DNA from: Sequoia sempervirens
Lineage: Eukaryota > Streptophyta > Pinopsida > Cupressales > Cupressaceae
Direction: 5' to 3'
Assembly: GCA_007258455.2 (NCBI GenBank)
Contig: VDFB02187802.1
Location: 1 to 64,000 of the forward strand
Length of the DNA: 64,000 bases
Shown: in pieces, positions 21,381 through 33,072 of the stretch
How positions within the stretch are numbered: the first letter of the stretch is position 1
Layout of the letters: each line of letters starts with the position of its first letter
Translations under genes and position numbers: made by a program
The notes under the pieces: model-generated
The model's database searches: none
The model's input: the letters and a program-made list of their open reading frames with translations, nothing else
Told to the model about the DNA's origin: nothing

Positions 21381-24300
21381 TTTGTAGTATTTGACATTGT
21401 ACTCATTTTACTTTCAAGTATTAAATTGTAAAATGAAAATCTAGTACATAGTTGAATGAATAAAAGAATATGGAAAAGAGCAAGCTTCATTCTTTTTGTT
21501 TTTAAATATTGTTGTAATGATGAAGACTAGTGTATTGTTGTAAAATGGAATAACGTAAAGAGGAAGGTTTATTTTATGTGTGTTTGGGTTATTAGTTCCT
21601 CGATATTATTTGCAATAGAGAAATCCTTATTTATTTGTGTGCTATGCATGTTATCCTTAAGTATCGTTTGTAATATTGAAGAGCCAAGTATTTTGTTCTA
21701 AAATGAAAGAATGGAAGAAAAGAAGTAAGGGATATTTTATTATCAAGTTGTCTCTAAATGTGTTATATCTAGTATTGAAAGCTTTTGTAGCTTGCATGAA
21801 AACTTGCATGAAAATAAGTGTGATGGAAAAGAGAGGTTGTAATTGATATTTATGTATCTTTAAATTATATGTTTTGAAAGAAAATTTTTAATTTAAGTCA
21901 CCATGATGATGAGAGCTGGTTTCTATCTCTCTACTTTTGAAAGAGTACATATTCATTTTTTAAAAAAATAGCTAGGGATACATTAACTATGTTAGTTTCA
22001 TAAGATTGAAATTTGTAGTGAAATATTTTCCCTTAAAATATATTACTTGGGTATTAAGAGAGTTTTAAATGCATGTTTGCAGTAGAAGATGTATTTATTG
22101 TATAGAGACAAATGTAAATTTACTTGGTTGTACAGCAAAATAAATCCAAGTCAAACAAAATTTTATTTACATGATCTCTTAAACGTGAGGAATACAGTAG
22201 AAAAAGAAAAGGGTATGCCATAGATTGAAGTAAAAGAATAAATAAATAAATTCATGGGTCTGTAAACAAAAGCAGAATTATAAATTCATAATAAGAAAAA
22301 TTTCAGAAATGTTACTAAATAAATAAAGGGATGCATAGGTACATGATACTTTAAATATTATTCAGATAACCTCTTTAAATACACTCACAGATTCCATAAT
22401 ACTGCTTGATAAATACACAGATCTGGGATGTTATCCAATAATACACACAAATTTGTGCAATAAATAATTTCATTATAAAATTTCTCATATATATATATAA
22501 TTTGTATGTGTAAATAAAGTAGTAAATATTACAATAGGTAATACTATTTAATACTTAAACAAAAAGTAGCTGAGTATAAACTAATATGTTTTGACTGTAA
22601 TCCCTCTTTTATTACAGAGATATCAGTGCATGTATGCAGACACATACATTTATGGTTTGGCCCCTGCCCCCTTCAGTGGCCTCTATTCAACCATGGCATC
22701 TCAAACCTACTAATATGTATATGTATATAAAGTATGTATTTACATAATAATAATACTAAAATAAATAAATAAAATCAAACTTGCAGTTGTTACTGAGAAC
22801 ATCCCTATGGCAACAGGGAGCAAAATGATAAGTCAATCAAATAGCAAAACAAAAGGGTAAATAGTGAATACAATATCTCAACCATAAATCGTTGCAGTGC
22901 TCAACACCTATTCCTGTAAACTCAAATGAATACCTGTAGTTTTGGGTTGAAGCAAAAAAAAATGCAGCTGTGGTGCCTTATCGTCGCACATGCTTTACCC
23001 TTCCTGTAAAGACAAAAGAAATAATTAAAAAAATATCATGGCTGCTTTTCTTAGCTGCGCCAGAACATGAGGAAATGAAGATATCTTTAGGGCGATAAAA
23101 TTAGGGCATCGCCTCATGCCAACGGGAAAAAACAATTAAGTTAGGTGCCCAAGATTCTTTTCAAATTGGATGTCAAAATGTATTAAATCCGTTGAAGAGT
23201 TACCTTGTTGCGAGTACATATTTCGCTAAAAAAAAAATTTATATACTTATTCGCCCACCCACGTCATTGAAAGTTGGGTATGATTCTAGTTTTAATAATT
23301 TGTGCATACCCTATCTTAGTGATCCGGTCCTCTACGTGGAAGAGAGGAATGAACGGGAGAAGCATGGTAGTTAGTTTAACTGGTGCCATAAAAGTAGGTT
23401 AAATTGTAAAGTCATCTTTAAGGTAAAATATAAAAATATGTATTATATAAAACTAACGGATCCTTAAATAAATTTAGGAATGCATAGTATTTTGAAAGAA
23501 AATAGGGAGAAGAATATTCTCTTAAATCTAAGATAAATAAATAAAATATATAAGAGAGAAAAGTAAAAGGAGGAGCTTACGTGACTTATGGGCTTAAGTG
23601 TGGAAGGTAAGTTTATGAATTTTAAAATTTAAAAGGAAACAAAAAGTAATACTAAGCTTTAATAGTATTCTTTCTAAAAGGAAGGAGGTCTTTTTAATTA
23701 TTTGTTTATTTTTAAATTCTTTTGATTCTTTTATTAAGTAAAGTAAAATTAAATATATGTATAAATGAATAAACATTCATAGTACTATAGATTTACATAA
23801 TTATTGTGAAATAGAAAATAAAATAAGTAAAAGGGTAATTGATACTTAAATAAATAAATACGTGGTATATAGTTGAGAGATATTACATTTTGAGATACTA
23901 ATATATAAATTTTAAGACGAGCATTACTTTAATTAATGTTAGGAGTTAATGACAATGTTGATGCTAATGTTAATATTGATAAACAAGATTAATCTTATTA
24001 TGCAAAAGAAAAGAGAATATATATATATATATAGGTGTTATTAATGATAGTACCCATATTATCTAGTCGAATTATTAGTTCTCATTGCTATTGAGGACAA
24101 ATGATAATATAGTTACATTAAGAATATTGACAACTACTTTTACTAAAAAAATCTATCATGTCTCATTTTGGTGGCTACTTGTGTGAGAATTAACACAACT
24201 TTTACCCCTAGTACTGACACCCTTGAATGGAAAATGTGAAAACCCTATATAACCTAGATAATAGAATTGTCCATCCATCTATCAAGAGTGGACACGATGG

Positions 24301-25158
24301 ATTCCTCACTCACCTGTCCTTGCACTCTTCCACTCCATGCTCTCAGGTGATGTGTCGTAGATGACAATACATGAGTGATGTTATCCAATTCATGCAGTTT
24401 GTAAAGCTTCTAGCAAGTGTTTAGTATCTTTTACTTTAAAAAAAAAAATTGTTAGTGGCATTTTTGCCTTAGTGTAAATTATGGGCATCACAACTAATAA
24501 CATTATTCACGGGTTAGTTATTTGATGTTATTATTTAGATGGAAGTAATTTTACTAGGGTAAACTGAAATTAAAAATAGAAATAAAATAAATCTATCTTT
24601 TTTAAAAGTAAATCTAGTTCCTTGAAAATAGTAATAATAAACTATTTCCTTGATAATAAGCATAAAGTTAAAAGGTGAAACTAATATCAAAATCAATATT
24701 TAAACTACATCCAATGCTAAAATTGGTATTAAGGAATATTTGGGTTTTGAGTAAATAATAGCATTATAAAAAGAATTAATAATAATAGTAGTGGTAAAAT
24801 TGATAAATTATAAATAATAATAATAAATAATTGACAAGTAAATATTATTGTTTTCTTGGATAAATAAAATAATTGTGTTAATGTTATATTGAGATTTGAG
24901 AATAATTGCATTATGATGGCTAAATAGTAAGCTACTATGGGTTTATCGTATTAAAAATAACATCTATAATGTATTTGATTAAATATCATTATTGTCATTA
25001 TTCAAGGACAATGTCTTGGAGAGATGAGTTAATGCATAGAGTTATATTGTCAACTTCAAACCAAAAAGAGAAGGGGCATTAATAGTGTTAATTCACTTAA
25101 TTAATAGATTTAAAAAAAAAAATTATTGCATTTTCTAGTGAAAATTTTTGGCATTACA

Positions 25159-26159
25159 CCATGTTAACTCATTCCATCTATTCTATGATAATTTTAGTAC
25201 CTCTCTACCTACTCCAGAAGCCAATTATTTGAATATTTTATATCTTTTTCTTTTCACTCTAGAATATTTTTTCTCCACCCCTAGTCATTTTATTAATTTA
25301 GTCCATTCCATCACCCCTTGGATAGGATCCTCTACTTTTTCTCTGATTTTAAGAAGTGATTTCTCCCTCTCATGATATTATTGTTGTGGGAGGCCTCTAT
25401 GATGTTTATTTTGGATGAATTATGTTAGTGACTTTAGTTAAACATCTCCCATAAAAATTAGTGGGTTCTAGGTGGTGTCATAAGGAACAACAAAATAATG
25501 TAAAAAAAATTCACATTATTGGTTTTATATTTCTATGGTGGCTCTTTGATAAGTTATTAAAAACAACGTTGGTGTAGAAAAGGAAATAGGGAGATCATTG
25601 TACAATTGGATAAATTAAAAATTAAGAAATTATTCTTGCAAAAATAGGGTATAAACCCTAGTAGGTGGTCTACATCTCATAAGATGAACAATCAATTCAA
25701 CCATTTGATCAATTTTGAGCACTAATCTTTTAATTTCTAAGTTCTCAATTTATTTTCCATTCCTCTTTATCATTTCTCTTTTCTATTTATTCCAATCATG
25801 TTTTAACTAGGAAATTTCTTCTATCTTATCCCAAAAGTTCAATCCAAGGGTGACTAGTGTTGGAGTTGCAGGTTCTATCAAAGAGTTACTTTGCTCATCA
25901 GGATTTATAATTTTCTTATTTATTTCAATAATGGTCATTTGAGTCAATTTATCTGATCACGTCTCTTATTATTGGTAAGCTTGTAGATAACTCTCCAACT
26001 CTTTGACTTTATTATCCAACCTTATTTCCTTTTACTGGTACCCCTTTAATTGCTCTTCTAATTCTTTAAATTTCTTAAGATAGGCTTGTAGCTCATCGCT
26101 TTCCTCTTTATCTTCTAAAATAATTATTTTTTCCCCTCCAAAAATAAGTCTTCTTCAAA
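25159..26159. other. Interval between giant LTR and LINE; no gene recognised
   Basis: It begins CCATG, the presumed TSD beside copy B. Open frames are short and low-complexity. No RNA gene, repeat array or protein family recognised. Confidence 0.5.
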
Positions 26160-26963
26160 ATCGAGGAATTTGGGGATGGCGAGAGCTCTACATGGTGTCA
26201 TGGGGGAGGCTCCTAGCATGAGCTAGGTTGCATGTCCCGATCGAACCATTCTCTTTGCTATCCTTTTGTTTGCAAGTTGTGACTATTTTTGGGGCTATTG
26301 GGGGCTTTTGTTTGATGTGTGTACGGGTGTAGGGGAGTTGTGGGGGACATAAGGGTTGTATATCTATTGTGCATGCATAGGAAGGGTTTTGTAGGGCAGT
26401 TTGGAGTGGATGTTCCTAGGATGGGGGTGTCGTGTAGTGGAGAGGTGTGTTGGGTTTTATTTTGTTGGGGTTTTTCTCTTTATTTTGTTATGAGTAGTGG
26501 CTTCTTGAGTTATGGATCTTAGTGATCATCCTCTTTCCTTGCATGCAAATCCCATGGAAGCCTTAAATAAATTCTTATTTGATGAAGGTTTGTCATTGGA
26601 GAAAGTTATTTCCAAACCCAGGAAGGTGAATGGCGATTTGGAGAGAAGCCAAGTACATCCAATTTTGGTGATACAACTAGAATATGTTGTGGAGGATGTT
26701 GTGTACCTAAGTAATCATGCATTGATCTATAATTTCATGGGGATTCTTCTCTCTTTTCTAGTTTTGGAATCTTGGGCTTGGAAGATTTGGAATCTCAAAG
26801 GGGATATGGAGATAAAGTTGGATGCAAATAATTATTTTTAAGTTGTGTTTACATGCATGGTGGATAGGAATAGGGATTTTGAAGGTGGGCCTTATTTCTT
26901 CAATTAGGTTGGGATTTTCATGAAACCCTAGCATGTGGGTTTCAATGTAGTTGAGGAACTTCC
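26160..26963 (+). pseudogene. LINE segment 1: 5' UTR and start of ORF1
   Basis: After a G-rich leader (about 26,160-26,511), an ATG at 26,512 opens a frame MDLSDHPLSLHANPMEALNK. It proceeds to HALIYNFMGILLSFLVLESW and DMEIKLDANNYF; after a stop it reads DRNRDFEGGPYFFN and GIFMKP*H. This is the DUF4283-type N-terminal region of ORF1 in plant L1-like LINEs. It breaks off at ...GFNVVEELP at 26,963, and the next ORF1 residues reappear at 34,220. The giant solo LTR sits between, flanked by CTTCC (26,959-26,963 and 34,215-34,219). Confidence 0.8.
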
Positions 26964-27303
26964 TGTCATGCCCAAAATTTTCGCTAGAAAAATCTAACAA
27001 TTTTTTTTTTTTTTCTTTTATAATAAATAAATAATAAACCTAATCCAAATCTACATGTCAAGATATTTATTTATTATTATGATTATTTAATTTTTCTTTA
27101 CAAATTTATTTAATGGATTAGTTCTAAATTTTTGCATCTCTTACTTTTATCTACATTGATAGATTATTAAAACTATCAACAAGGTATATATAAGAATGGA
27201 TGAAATAAAATATTAAAACCTCTCTTTAATTATCACTTCGAATATTTAAATTTGATAGATACTAATATCCTTTTTAATATAATAGTAAATTAGTAATTTA
27301 TAT

Positions 27304-27490
27304 AGACTTTCCATTTTATTTTGCTTTTCCAACCAAACACTTTTATATATAAACTTTCCATTTTATTTTTCTTTTCCAACCAAACACTTTTATATATAAA
27401 CTTTCCATTTTATTTTGCCTTTCCAACCAAACACTTATATATATAAACTTTCTATTTTATTTTGCTTTTCTAGCCAAACACTTCTATTAA
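27304..27490. repeat. 47-bp tandem repeat, 4 copies
   Basis: Units beginning ACTTTCCATTTTATTTTGCT recur at 27,306, 27,353, 27,400 and 27,447, an exact 47-bp period with a few substitutions. They lie in the 5' part of giant LTR copy C. Similar arrays are common in LTR U3 regions. Confidence 0.85.
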
Positions 27491-27994
27491 AGATATTTGT
27501 TTATTTATTTTATTTTGGGCATCCCAAGATACAAACCCAACTCCATTATTTATTATAGATCATGGGAAGAATGATTAGTATTGATATTACTCTAAATGTT
27601 ACATTATTAATGTGATAAATAATTTAATTTATAACAATGCACTTGTCCATTCCTCAAATTGTTATAATTTCTATAAACTTATTTATATTTAAACCTCAAT
27701 TGAACATAGGTTATTATCCATTTGAATCTCAATATATTTCTCTATAAAATATGACTATCATTAATATTTCTTTATTCTTTCAATGTCAACTTGATAATGA
27801 TCCTATATCAACATTATTCAATTGAAGAGATAAATATGCACTGTAGTACTAACTCTTGTATGCATGTTAACATTTGTATCAATATAATGACAATATAAAT
27901 AATAGTTATATTTACATTTTTATCAACATATATATTAATTTGTGCAATAATTGTATTAATTAAATTAACACTATAATTACTTTAATCAACACTC

Positions 27995-27997
<3 letters not shown>

Positions 27998-28044
<47 letters not shown>
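27998..28044. repeat. (TA)n microsatellite
   Basis: An uninterrupted TA run of about 23 units. Confidence 0.95.
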
Positions 28045-28049
<5 letters not shown>

Positions 28050-28456
28050 CCCACGATAAAATATTAACACATATATTTTTAATAAATCCTCCTTATACTA
28101 TACTTTAATATTGATGTTTATTCCTTACTAAAAAAAAATCTCTTACTACTACATCAAATTGCACCACTTATCAACACTCATATTGTCCCTATTTAAAGTT
28201 TGCAACCATTTTAATAAGATCAGGTTTTTTATTTATTTATTTACCAATTAACCTACGCTATGCTATTCTTTATTATTATCCTGCAATGCTATTAGTATTT
28301 TCTTATTTATAATCATAAGAAACAACTCCATTCATTGGAAGGACAATTTTATATAACCAAATTAATATTCATTTCAATTCCATTTTGAATCCTTAAATTG
28401 TTTCTTTTATTTCATTCACTTCATCCACCGCTAGGGTTTCACCGATGCAGCATTAT

Positions 28457-28774
28457 GATTATTATTATTATGTTTTTGCCTTCTCTTTTTGCAGAGCATG
28501 TTGCAGGTCTGAGTCACCAGAGAAGTTTTGTTTCAATTTTTTTTTTTAATGGCTGACATTTATTTATTTATTTTCTCTTTGAAATTTCTTTTTTTTTTTA
28601 AAAAAAATATTTGTTGATTATTATTATTATGTTTTTGCCTTCTCTTTTTGCAGAGCATGTTGCAGGTCTGAGTCACCAGAGAAGTTTTGTTTCAATTTTT
28701 TTTTTTAATGGCTGACATTTATTTATTTATTTTCTCTTTGAAATTTCTTTTTTTTTTTAAAAAAAATATTTGTT
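28457..28774. repeat. 159-bp tandem duplication, two identical units
   Basis: 28,457-28,615 and 28,616-28,774 appear identical base for base. Each unit has a pyrimidine tract then TTTTTGCAG/AGC, a good plant 3' splice-site pattern, and ends in T and A homopolymers. Identity shows the duplication is recent or an assembly artefact. Confidence 0.85.
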
Positions 28775-30618
28775 TGATGGAAGTTGCAGGCAAGTAGAGG
28801 GAAGTGGGGCCGAGATGTGCAAAATGGCTCTAAATCTCTCTCTTTTTTACGGGAAATTGTCTCTTTATTAAATCCTCCACTATTCATTTACATTTCTGAT
28901 TTGAATCTCTTTTTTTTTTTTGAAATTTTTTAAATCTATCCTATTTAAATCCTATTGGAATTTCACTTGTTTCATTTTATAGGTTTATGCCCTCCAAATC
29001 CAATCTTCAAATCCTCACGGTTTGAGCAGGTTACAAGAGCCTACATTGATTACACAGCCTTGCAATTTTCTTCTCGTTCAAAAGCATGCCCAGATGTTTG
29101 AAGGAACACATTCTATTTAATTTTAAATCTATTTAGCTCAATCATGTATATATTTACTTTTGTACCTATTATTTTATTGACAGCAGTCGTGACTCTTTTT
29201 TTTTGAAAATCCAAGTTTACTATAGTTTCCTCTCATTATTGTTTGCTTCTCCTGTATATATGCTGTATGTTATTTTCTTTTATTCATGACAGCAGGAAGT
29301 ATAAATTTATTCATTTATTTATTGTTACTTATTTTATTTTCTTTATATATATAGATAAAATTTTAACATTAAAATATGTTTGGCACAGCAGGAGATTTTA
29401 ATTATATATATATATATTTTTCTATTGTTCTTAATATAGGAAATAAGAAAGTGAACTTATTGTTTATGTATTTACAAACTATTCTTTTGTAAATATGAAA
29501 TTGTAGAGGATTAAATTTTAAACAATTAATTCAGTAATGGATTAGGCACAATATACCCATGAGTCATCCATTTCGAGACTTTAAAATTGGACCTTAATAT
29601 GTTGATTTTATTTTATTTTAAAGGCAGAGTACAACCTTTACCAGAATCAACAAACTTTCTAAAATCTAACTTGGTTTCTTTCTTTGGCAACCAGGGAACA
29701 AAAACTGATCAACTTAGTTTCCTTAGTGATATTTTTCTTTTCTTTTCCTTTTTTTTTTTTACTTCTATAGATCAACACCATATTCTTCCCTTAATAATCC
29801 TACCTTCCCTACTTTTTAAATCATCACACTCTTTTAATAACAAGAGGGGTTAATCCAATCTTCCTATACAAACTTATGATATCATTAAAAAAAAATCTAT
29901 TTTAGTCAACATAAATCTTTATACTTTTTCCATTAAAATCACAATACAACATTTATTTATTTTTAAATCTAACCACTTTTCACATTCCCATTTAAACCAA
30001 CTTCTCTCCCTTTCCCCCTTTTTCTTTATTCACATATTATATGTTTATTCAACTACTAAAGAGAATACAATTATCTTTATACCATATTTCTCCCAAAGAT
30101 CAAATAGAGTCTCTTTATTCCATCCTTTCTTTTAATGCAAGCTCAAAGAGCATTTTCTCTTCTCTATTACAATGAGATACAAATTCTATTTAAACTCTCC
30201 ATATTACAATAATATACAATTTCTTAACTCTTCTCATTACAACATAAAAATGGAATGAATAACCAGCAAATAGACAAGGACTTGCTTTTTTTATCCTTCT
30301 CTTATTTTACAACGAAATACTTGCCTTCCACATTACATATATTATTTAGGAATTACAATGCATAACACACAATTAGTTAAGACTTGCTCTATCCCATACT
30401 TATATTTTTTTTTCATACTTCATAACAAGATGTAAAATGCAATTTTATTTTATTTTTTAAATAAAAAAATAAAAACATACAACACTACATTAATATCTAT
30501 GCCATAAATTATTTACATGCTAATGAGGGAAAACTTGCTCTTTTCATTTAAACAATATAGTATCTCTTGATATCACAACGAATACTTAGGAATGTAATGA
30601 GTAACACACAGAATGAGG

Positions 30619-30659
30619 CTTGCTCTCCACCCTACCATAATGGCGTCATGAAGCCTCAT
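30619..30659 (+). other. 67-bp hairpin block, copy C (5' part; rest at 32,469)
   Basis: The block is interrupted inside its loop: 30,619-30,659 ends ...GCCTCAT and the rest (GGGCTCTAGCC...GAGCAAG) continues at 32,469-32,494. The CTCAT at the break is duplicated as the TSD of the nested element. Confidence 0.75.
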
Positions 30660-31410
30660 TGATCTGTATAGGATCTAGACTAGATTGCAGTTTAAATGCT
30701 TAACTTTTACAATGCTTTACAATGTTTATTTCAAGTTAATTAAAATGAAATTAACTTAAGGAAATAACATAAAGAACGTAATCAAGGTGATTATAATAGA
30801 ATGAAAAGAAATGAGAGACAGAAAGAGAGAGAAGAAGAGAAGTGCAAACAACGCTTGATAACGGAGTTCGTCACAGAATGTGACTACGTCTCCGGGTCCA
30901 CTCCAATAGAGAGACCGATCCGATTAACTCCAAAATCGATTACAATGCACCACAATCATTCTCCAAGCACTTCGGCAGCGTAACGACGCTCTGATATGCA
31001 AGAATAATCTGAAAGAATTCTCCAACAAGACCTCTCTTTTGACGCCTCAGCATTAGGACTTCATCATCTGAAAAAAAAACTTGTACTTACTCTCACCTCA
31101 AGCCCCCTTTTTATACATAAAATTTGCTCAATTTGGCCCTTAACCAAAAGATTTGAAAATATTCCCTTATCTCTCCCAAATACATAAAATCTTCAAAAAT
31201 CTCCCTATAATAATTTAAAATCTTCTATAATCATTCCAAGCCCTTCTTATTATTCATTTCGGGCTTATTGTTGGTTGGAAGGTTTTTATTTAATCCTTTA
31301 AAAGGATTATAGTTTAAAATTTGGAGGGATTTGTTAATTTTTTTATAAATCATTCGGTTTCCAACACTTAACAAAACGATTGGATGCCACACATATATCG
31401 AAATTCTCGT

Positions 31411-31480
31411 GTGGCTCAGCGGTGGGTAATTGTTTTGATGCCCGGCCGGTTCGGGGTTCCAAACCCCGGCCGTCCATTTT
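31411..31480 (+). other. tRNA-like Pol III promoter module 1
   Basis: A-box TGGCTCAGCGG (31,412-31,422) fits TRGYNNARNNG. A B-box-like GGTTCCAAACC (31,455-31,465) lies inside a GGGGTTccaAACCCC stem, followed by CCATTTT. A-to-B start distance is 43 nt. No foldable cloverleaf with anticodon was recognised, so this is a SINE-head or tRNA relic rather than a tRNA gene. Confidence 0.55.
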
Positions 31481-31540
31481 GAAAACAAACTTTACACAAA
31501 ATATATGACAAAAAACTACCGCTTCTATTAATAGTAATGG

Positions 31541-31618
31541 ACGCGGATCTAGTGCAACGGCCACGGGCTATGTTGGGTGGTGCGAGGTTGGGGGTTCAAA
31601 CCCCCCAACAATCATTTT
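31541..31618 (+). other. tRNA-like Pol III promoter module 2
   Basis: A-box TAGTGCAACGG (31,550-31,560) and B-box GGTTCAAACC (31,593-31,602) both match the Pol III consensus. The spacing is again 43 nt. The B-box lies in a perfect GGGGG-TTCAAAC-CCCCC T-arm-like stem, and a TTTT follows at 31,615. A full acceptor stem is not seen. Confidence 0.6.
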
Positions 31619-31668
31619 AACAAACAAAACAAACTGACAACCGCCGCGGAGTGAGGAAAAGTTGTTGC

Positions 31669-32116
31669 CACGTGTCGCACCAGAAGGCTGCCACGTGGCA
31701 AACTCAAATTCGCCGATGGAAAACGGAGAGAAACCTGAGCCACGTGTCGAATGCTAACTCGCCGATGGTGACGCGTCATCCTTGATGTAACCACTGACTC
31801 GGAGTACACGTGTCACCATACCACTCGCTGAAAAACTGACTCGGCTTCCACGTATACACTGCCTGTACTGCCACGTGGCAGAGTATGATTGGCTGAGGGA
31901 AACACGTCACTGCCACCTGTGCCACGCAAATGCTGACTATGTGTACGGAGGACACGTGTCAACGCCCGATTCGTCGACCTTGCTGACGTCACCTGCCACA
32001 TCATTACGCCACGTCGACATGTACGGACCGTACGGACTGCCACGTGACACCTTCCGATTGGTCCATTTTGGATTTCGAACTATTTGCTGACGTCAGCTGT
32101 ACGGATGATGACGTCA
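31669..32116. promoter_or_regulatory. Dense G-box / CRE-type bZIP motif array
   Basis: CACGTG occurs at 31,669, 31,692, 31,741, 31,807, 31,872, 31,953 and 32,041, mostly as CCACGTGTC/CCACGTGGC. TGACGTCA occurs at 31,984, 32,088 and 32,109, twice inside 12-bp palindromes (GCTGACGTCAGC, GATGACGTCATC). TGACGCGTCA is at 31,769, and several half sites (CACGTC, CACGTA) lie between. In plants these are core sites for bZIP and bHLH factors, including ABA-responsive elements. Eleven full sites in about 450 bp is far beyond chance. An enhancer role is inference. Confidence 0.75.
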
Positions 32117-32468
32117 TCACTGTACCTTCAACTCCACCAAGTCAACTGCAAACTTTGACCGCTGATAAGTTTCGCATATGATGTCGGATTTCGACGAAAC
32201 GAATTGCGTTGGAATCGTCTCGACGAGCCCTTCGACTTGACGCTGCTTCAGTTGATTTATGAAACAATCATTTTTTTCGCTTCCTGGACGCCCTCTGTTC
32301 CCAGTTTGACCGAAGGTTTGACTGGCCATAACTTGTGCAAACGGACTCCTTTTTGCTCCGTTCGAGTTGTGTTGGAACCAGGACGCTGAGCTCTTTCTGA
32401 TGGTGCAGATTTTGGAGAAAAATGAGACACTTCAATTTTCACTGAAAAATGTCCACCGGATCACTCAT

Positions 32469-32494
32469 GGGCTCTAGCCATACCCCCGAGCAAG
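32469..32494 (+). other. 67-bp hairpin block, copy C (3' part)
   Basis: GGGCTCTAGCCATACCCCCG followed by AGCAAG completes the block begun at 30,619; 41 + 26 = 67 bases, the same length as copy A. Confidence 0.75.
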
Positions 32495-32856
32495 AAATAA
32501 CAACTACCATTGATCTAGGTAGGAAGAGTAAGAGAATAGCTTAACTACAAATTTACTATTTATCCACCCACCACACAAATTTTAAATTTACCCATACATA
32601 AACTTGGACATCCCACTTGATTTGAAATCCATAAAAAAATAAAACAACACAAATTTCCTACTCAAACAAGTTGATAGAAATGAGAAGAAATCACTTATCT
32701 CCACCATTTTGCATTTTGAACTCCTCTTTCACATGTAAGAGCTCCTTGCTTCTTTTCCCATTTTCTTCTTTTCTTTTTCCCCCAAACTTCAAATTCTCCA
32801 AAAGAGTTCTCGAAGAGGAGAAGTGGGTAACAACCATTTCTTTTTTTCAATCCAAG

Positions 32857-33072
32857 TATATAGGAATTCATCTTGAATTCACTTGAATGAGAGAGAGACA
32901 CTTGTCACTCTCTCATTTAATCTTTCAACACACATCCCCACAAGTTCTCACACATGTGTGAGACTTTTGGGGAGATGGGGAATGTACTATGACACTCTAC
33001 CCAACATCCCTTACAAGGTGGCTTCACACATGTGAAAGCCTTGATGCTCTTCCCAAGTTCATTAATGAACTT
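32857..33072 (+). promoter_or_regulatory. Putative LTR promoter with palindrome cluster, copy C
   Basis: TATATAG (32,857-32,863) is followed by CTCACACATGTGTGAG (32,947-32,962, perfect and identical to copies A and B). Next is AAGTTCATTAATGAACTT (33,055-33,072), a different but also perfect palindrome that replaces the second palindrome of copies A and B. Confidence 0.45.

Larger units (their letters stand above)
19940..25158 (-). mobile_element. Giant LTR, copy B (about 5.2 kb, minus strand)
   Basis: On the minus strand it starts TGTAATGCCAAAAATTTTC at 25,158, which lines up with the copy C start TGTCATGCCCAAAATTTTC. It runs to 19,940, where the match with copy A stops about 14 bases short of the LTR end. 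The flank before its start reads CATGG on the minus strand, identical to the five bases after copy A. The interior is non-coding and carries the hairpin block, the palindromes and the TATA-like site in inverted order. No PBS was seen beyond 19,940. Confidence 0.75.
30660..32463. mobile_element. Nested 1.8-kb solo-LTR-like element, TSD CTCAT
   Basis: Starts TGATC and ends GATCA (TG...CA with a 5-bp inverted end). It is flanked by CTCAT at 30,655-30,659 and 32,464-32,468. Removing it and one CTCAT restores the 67-bp hairpin block found in the other giant LTRs, which proves insertion. It is clearly richer in G+C than its surroundings. It has no coding frame of known type. It contains two tRNA-like Pol III promoter modules (31,412 and 31,550) and a dense array of CACGTG and TGACGTCA motifs (31,669-32,116). 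A solo LTR of an unknown family is most likely; orientation is not known. Confidence 0.8.

Noticed and set aside
1..22764. Copies A and B as 2.8-kb terminal inverted repeats of a giant DNA transposon
   Set aside because: Copy B extends 2.4 kb further to a TG-type LTR start, and a third copy (C) is a TSD-flanked solo LTR. The inversion is better explained by LTR copies in opposite orientation.
23192..24911. Short frames at 23,192, 23,594 and 24,729
   Set aside because: AT-rich chance frames inside giant LTR copy B.
25148..25375. 75-codon plus-strand frame near the copy B border
   Set aside because: Starts at a non-ATG codon inside the LTR edge, has low-complexity composition and no family signature.
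27304..27490. CRISPR-like or functional array from the 47-bp repeats
   Set aside because: Units are contiguous without spacers and lie within a plant LTR; it is a plain tandem repeat.
31411..31618. Two genuine tRNA genes
   Set aside because: A and B boxes fit, but acceptor and anticodon arms are not recognisable in either module.
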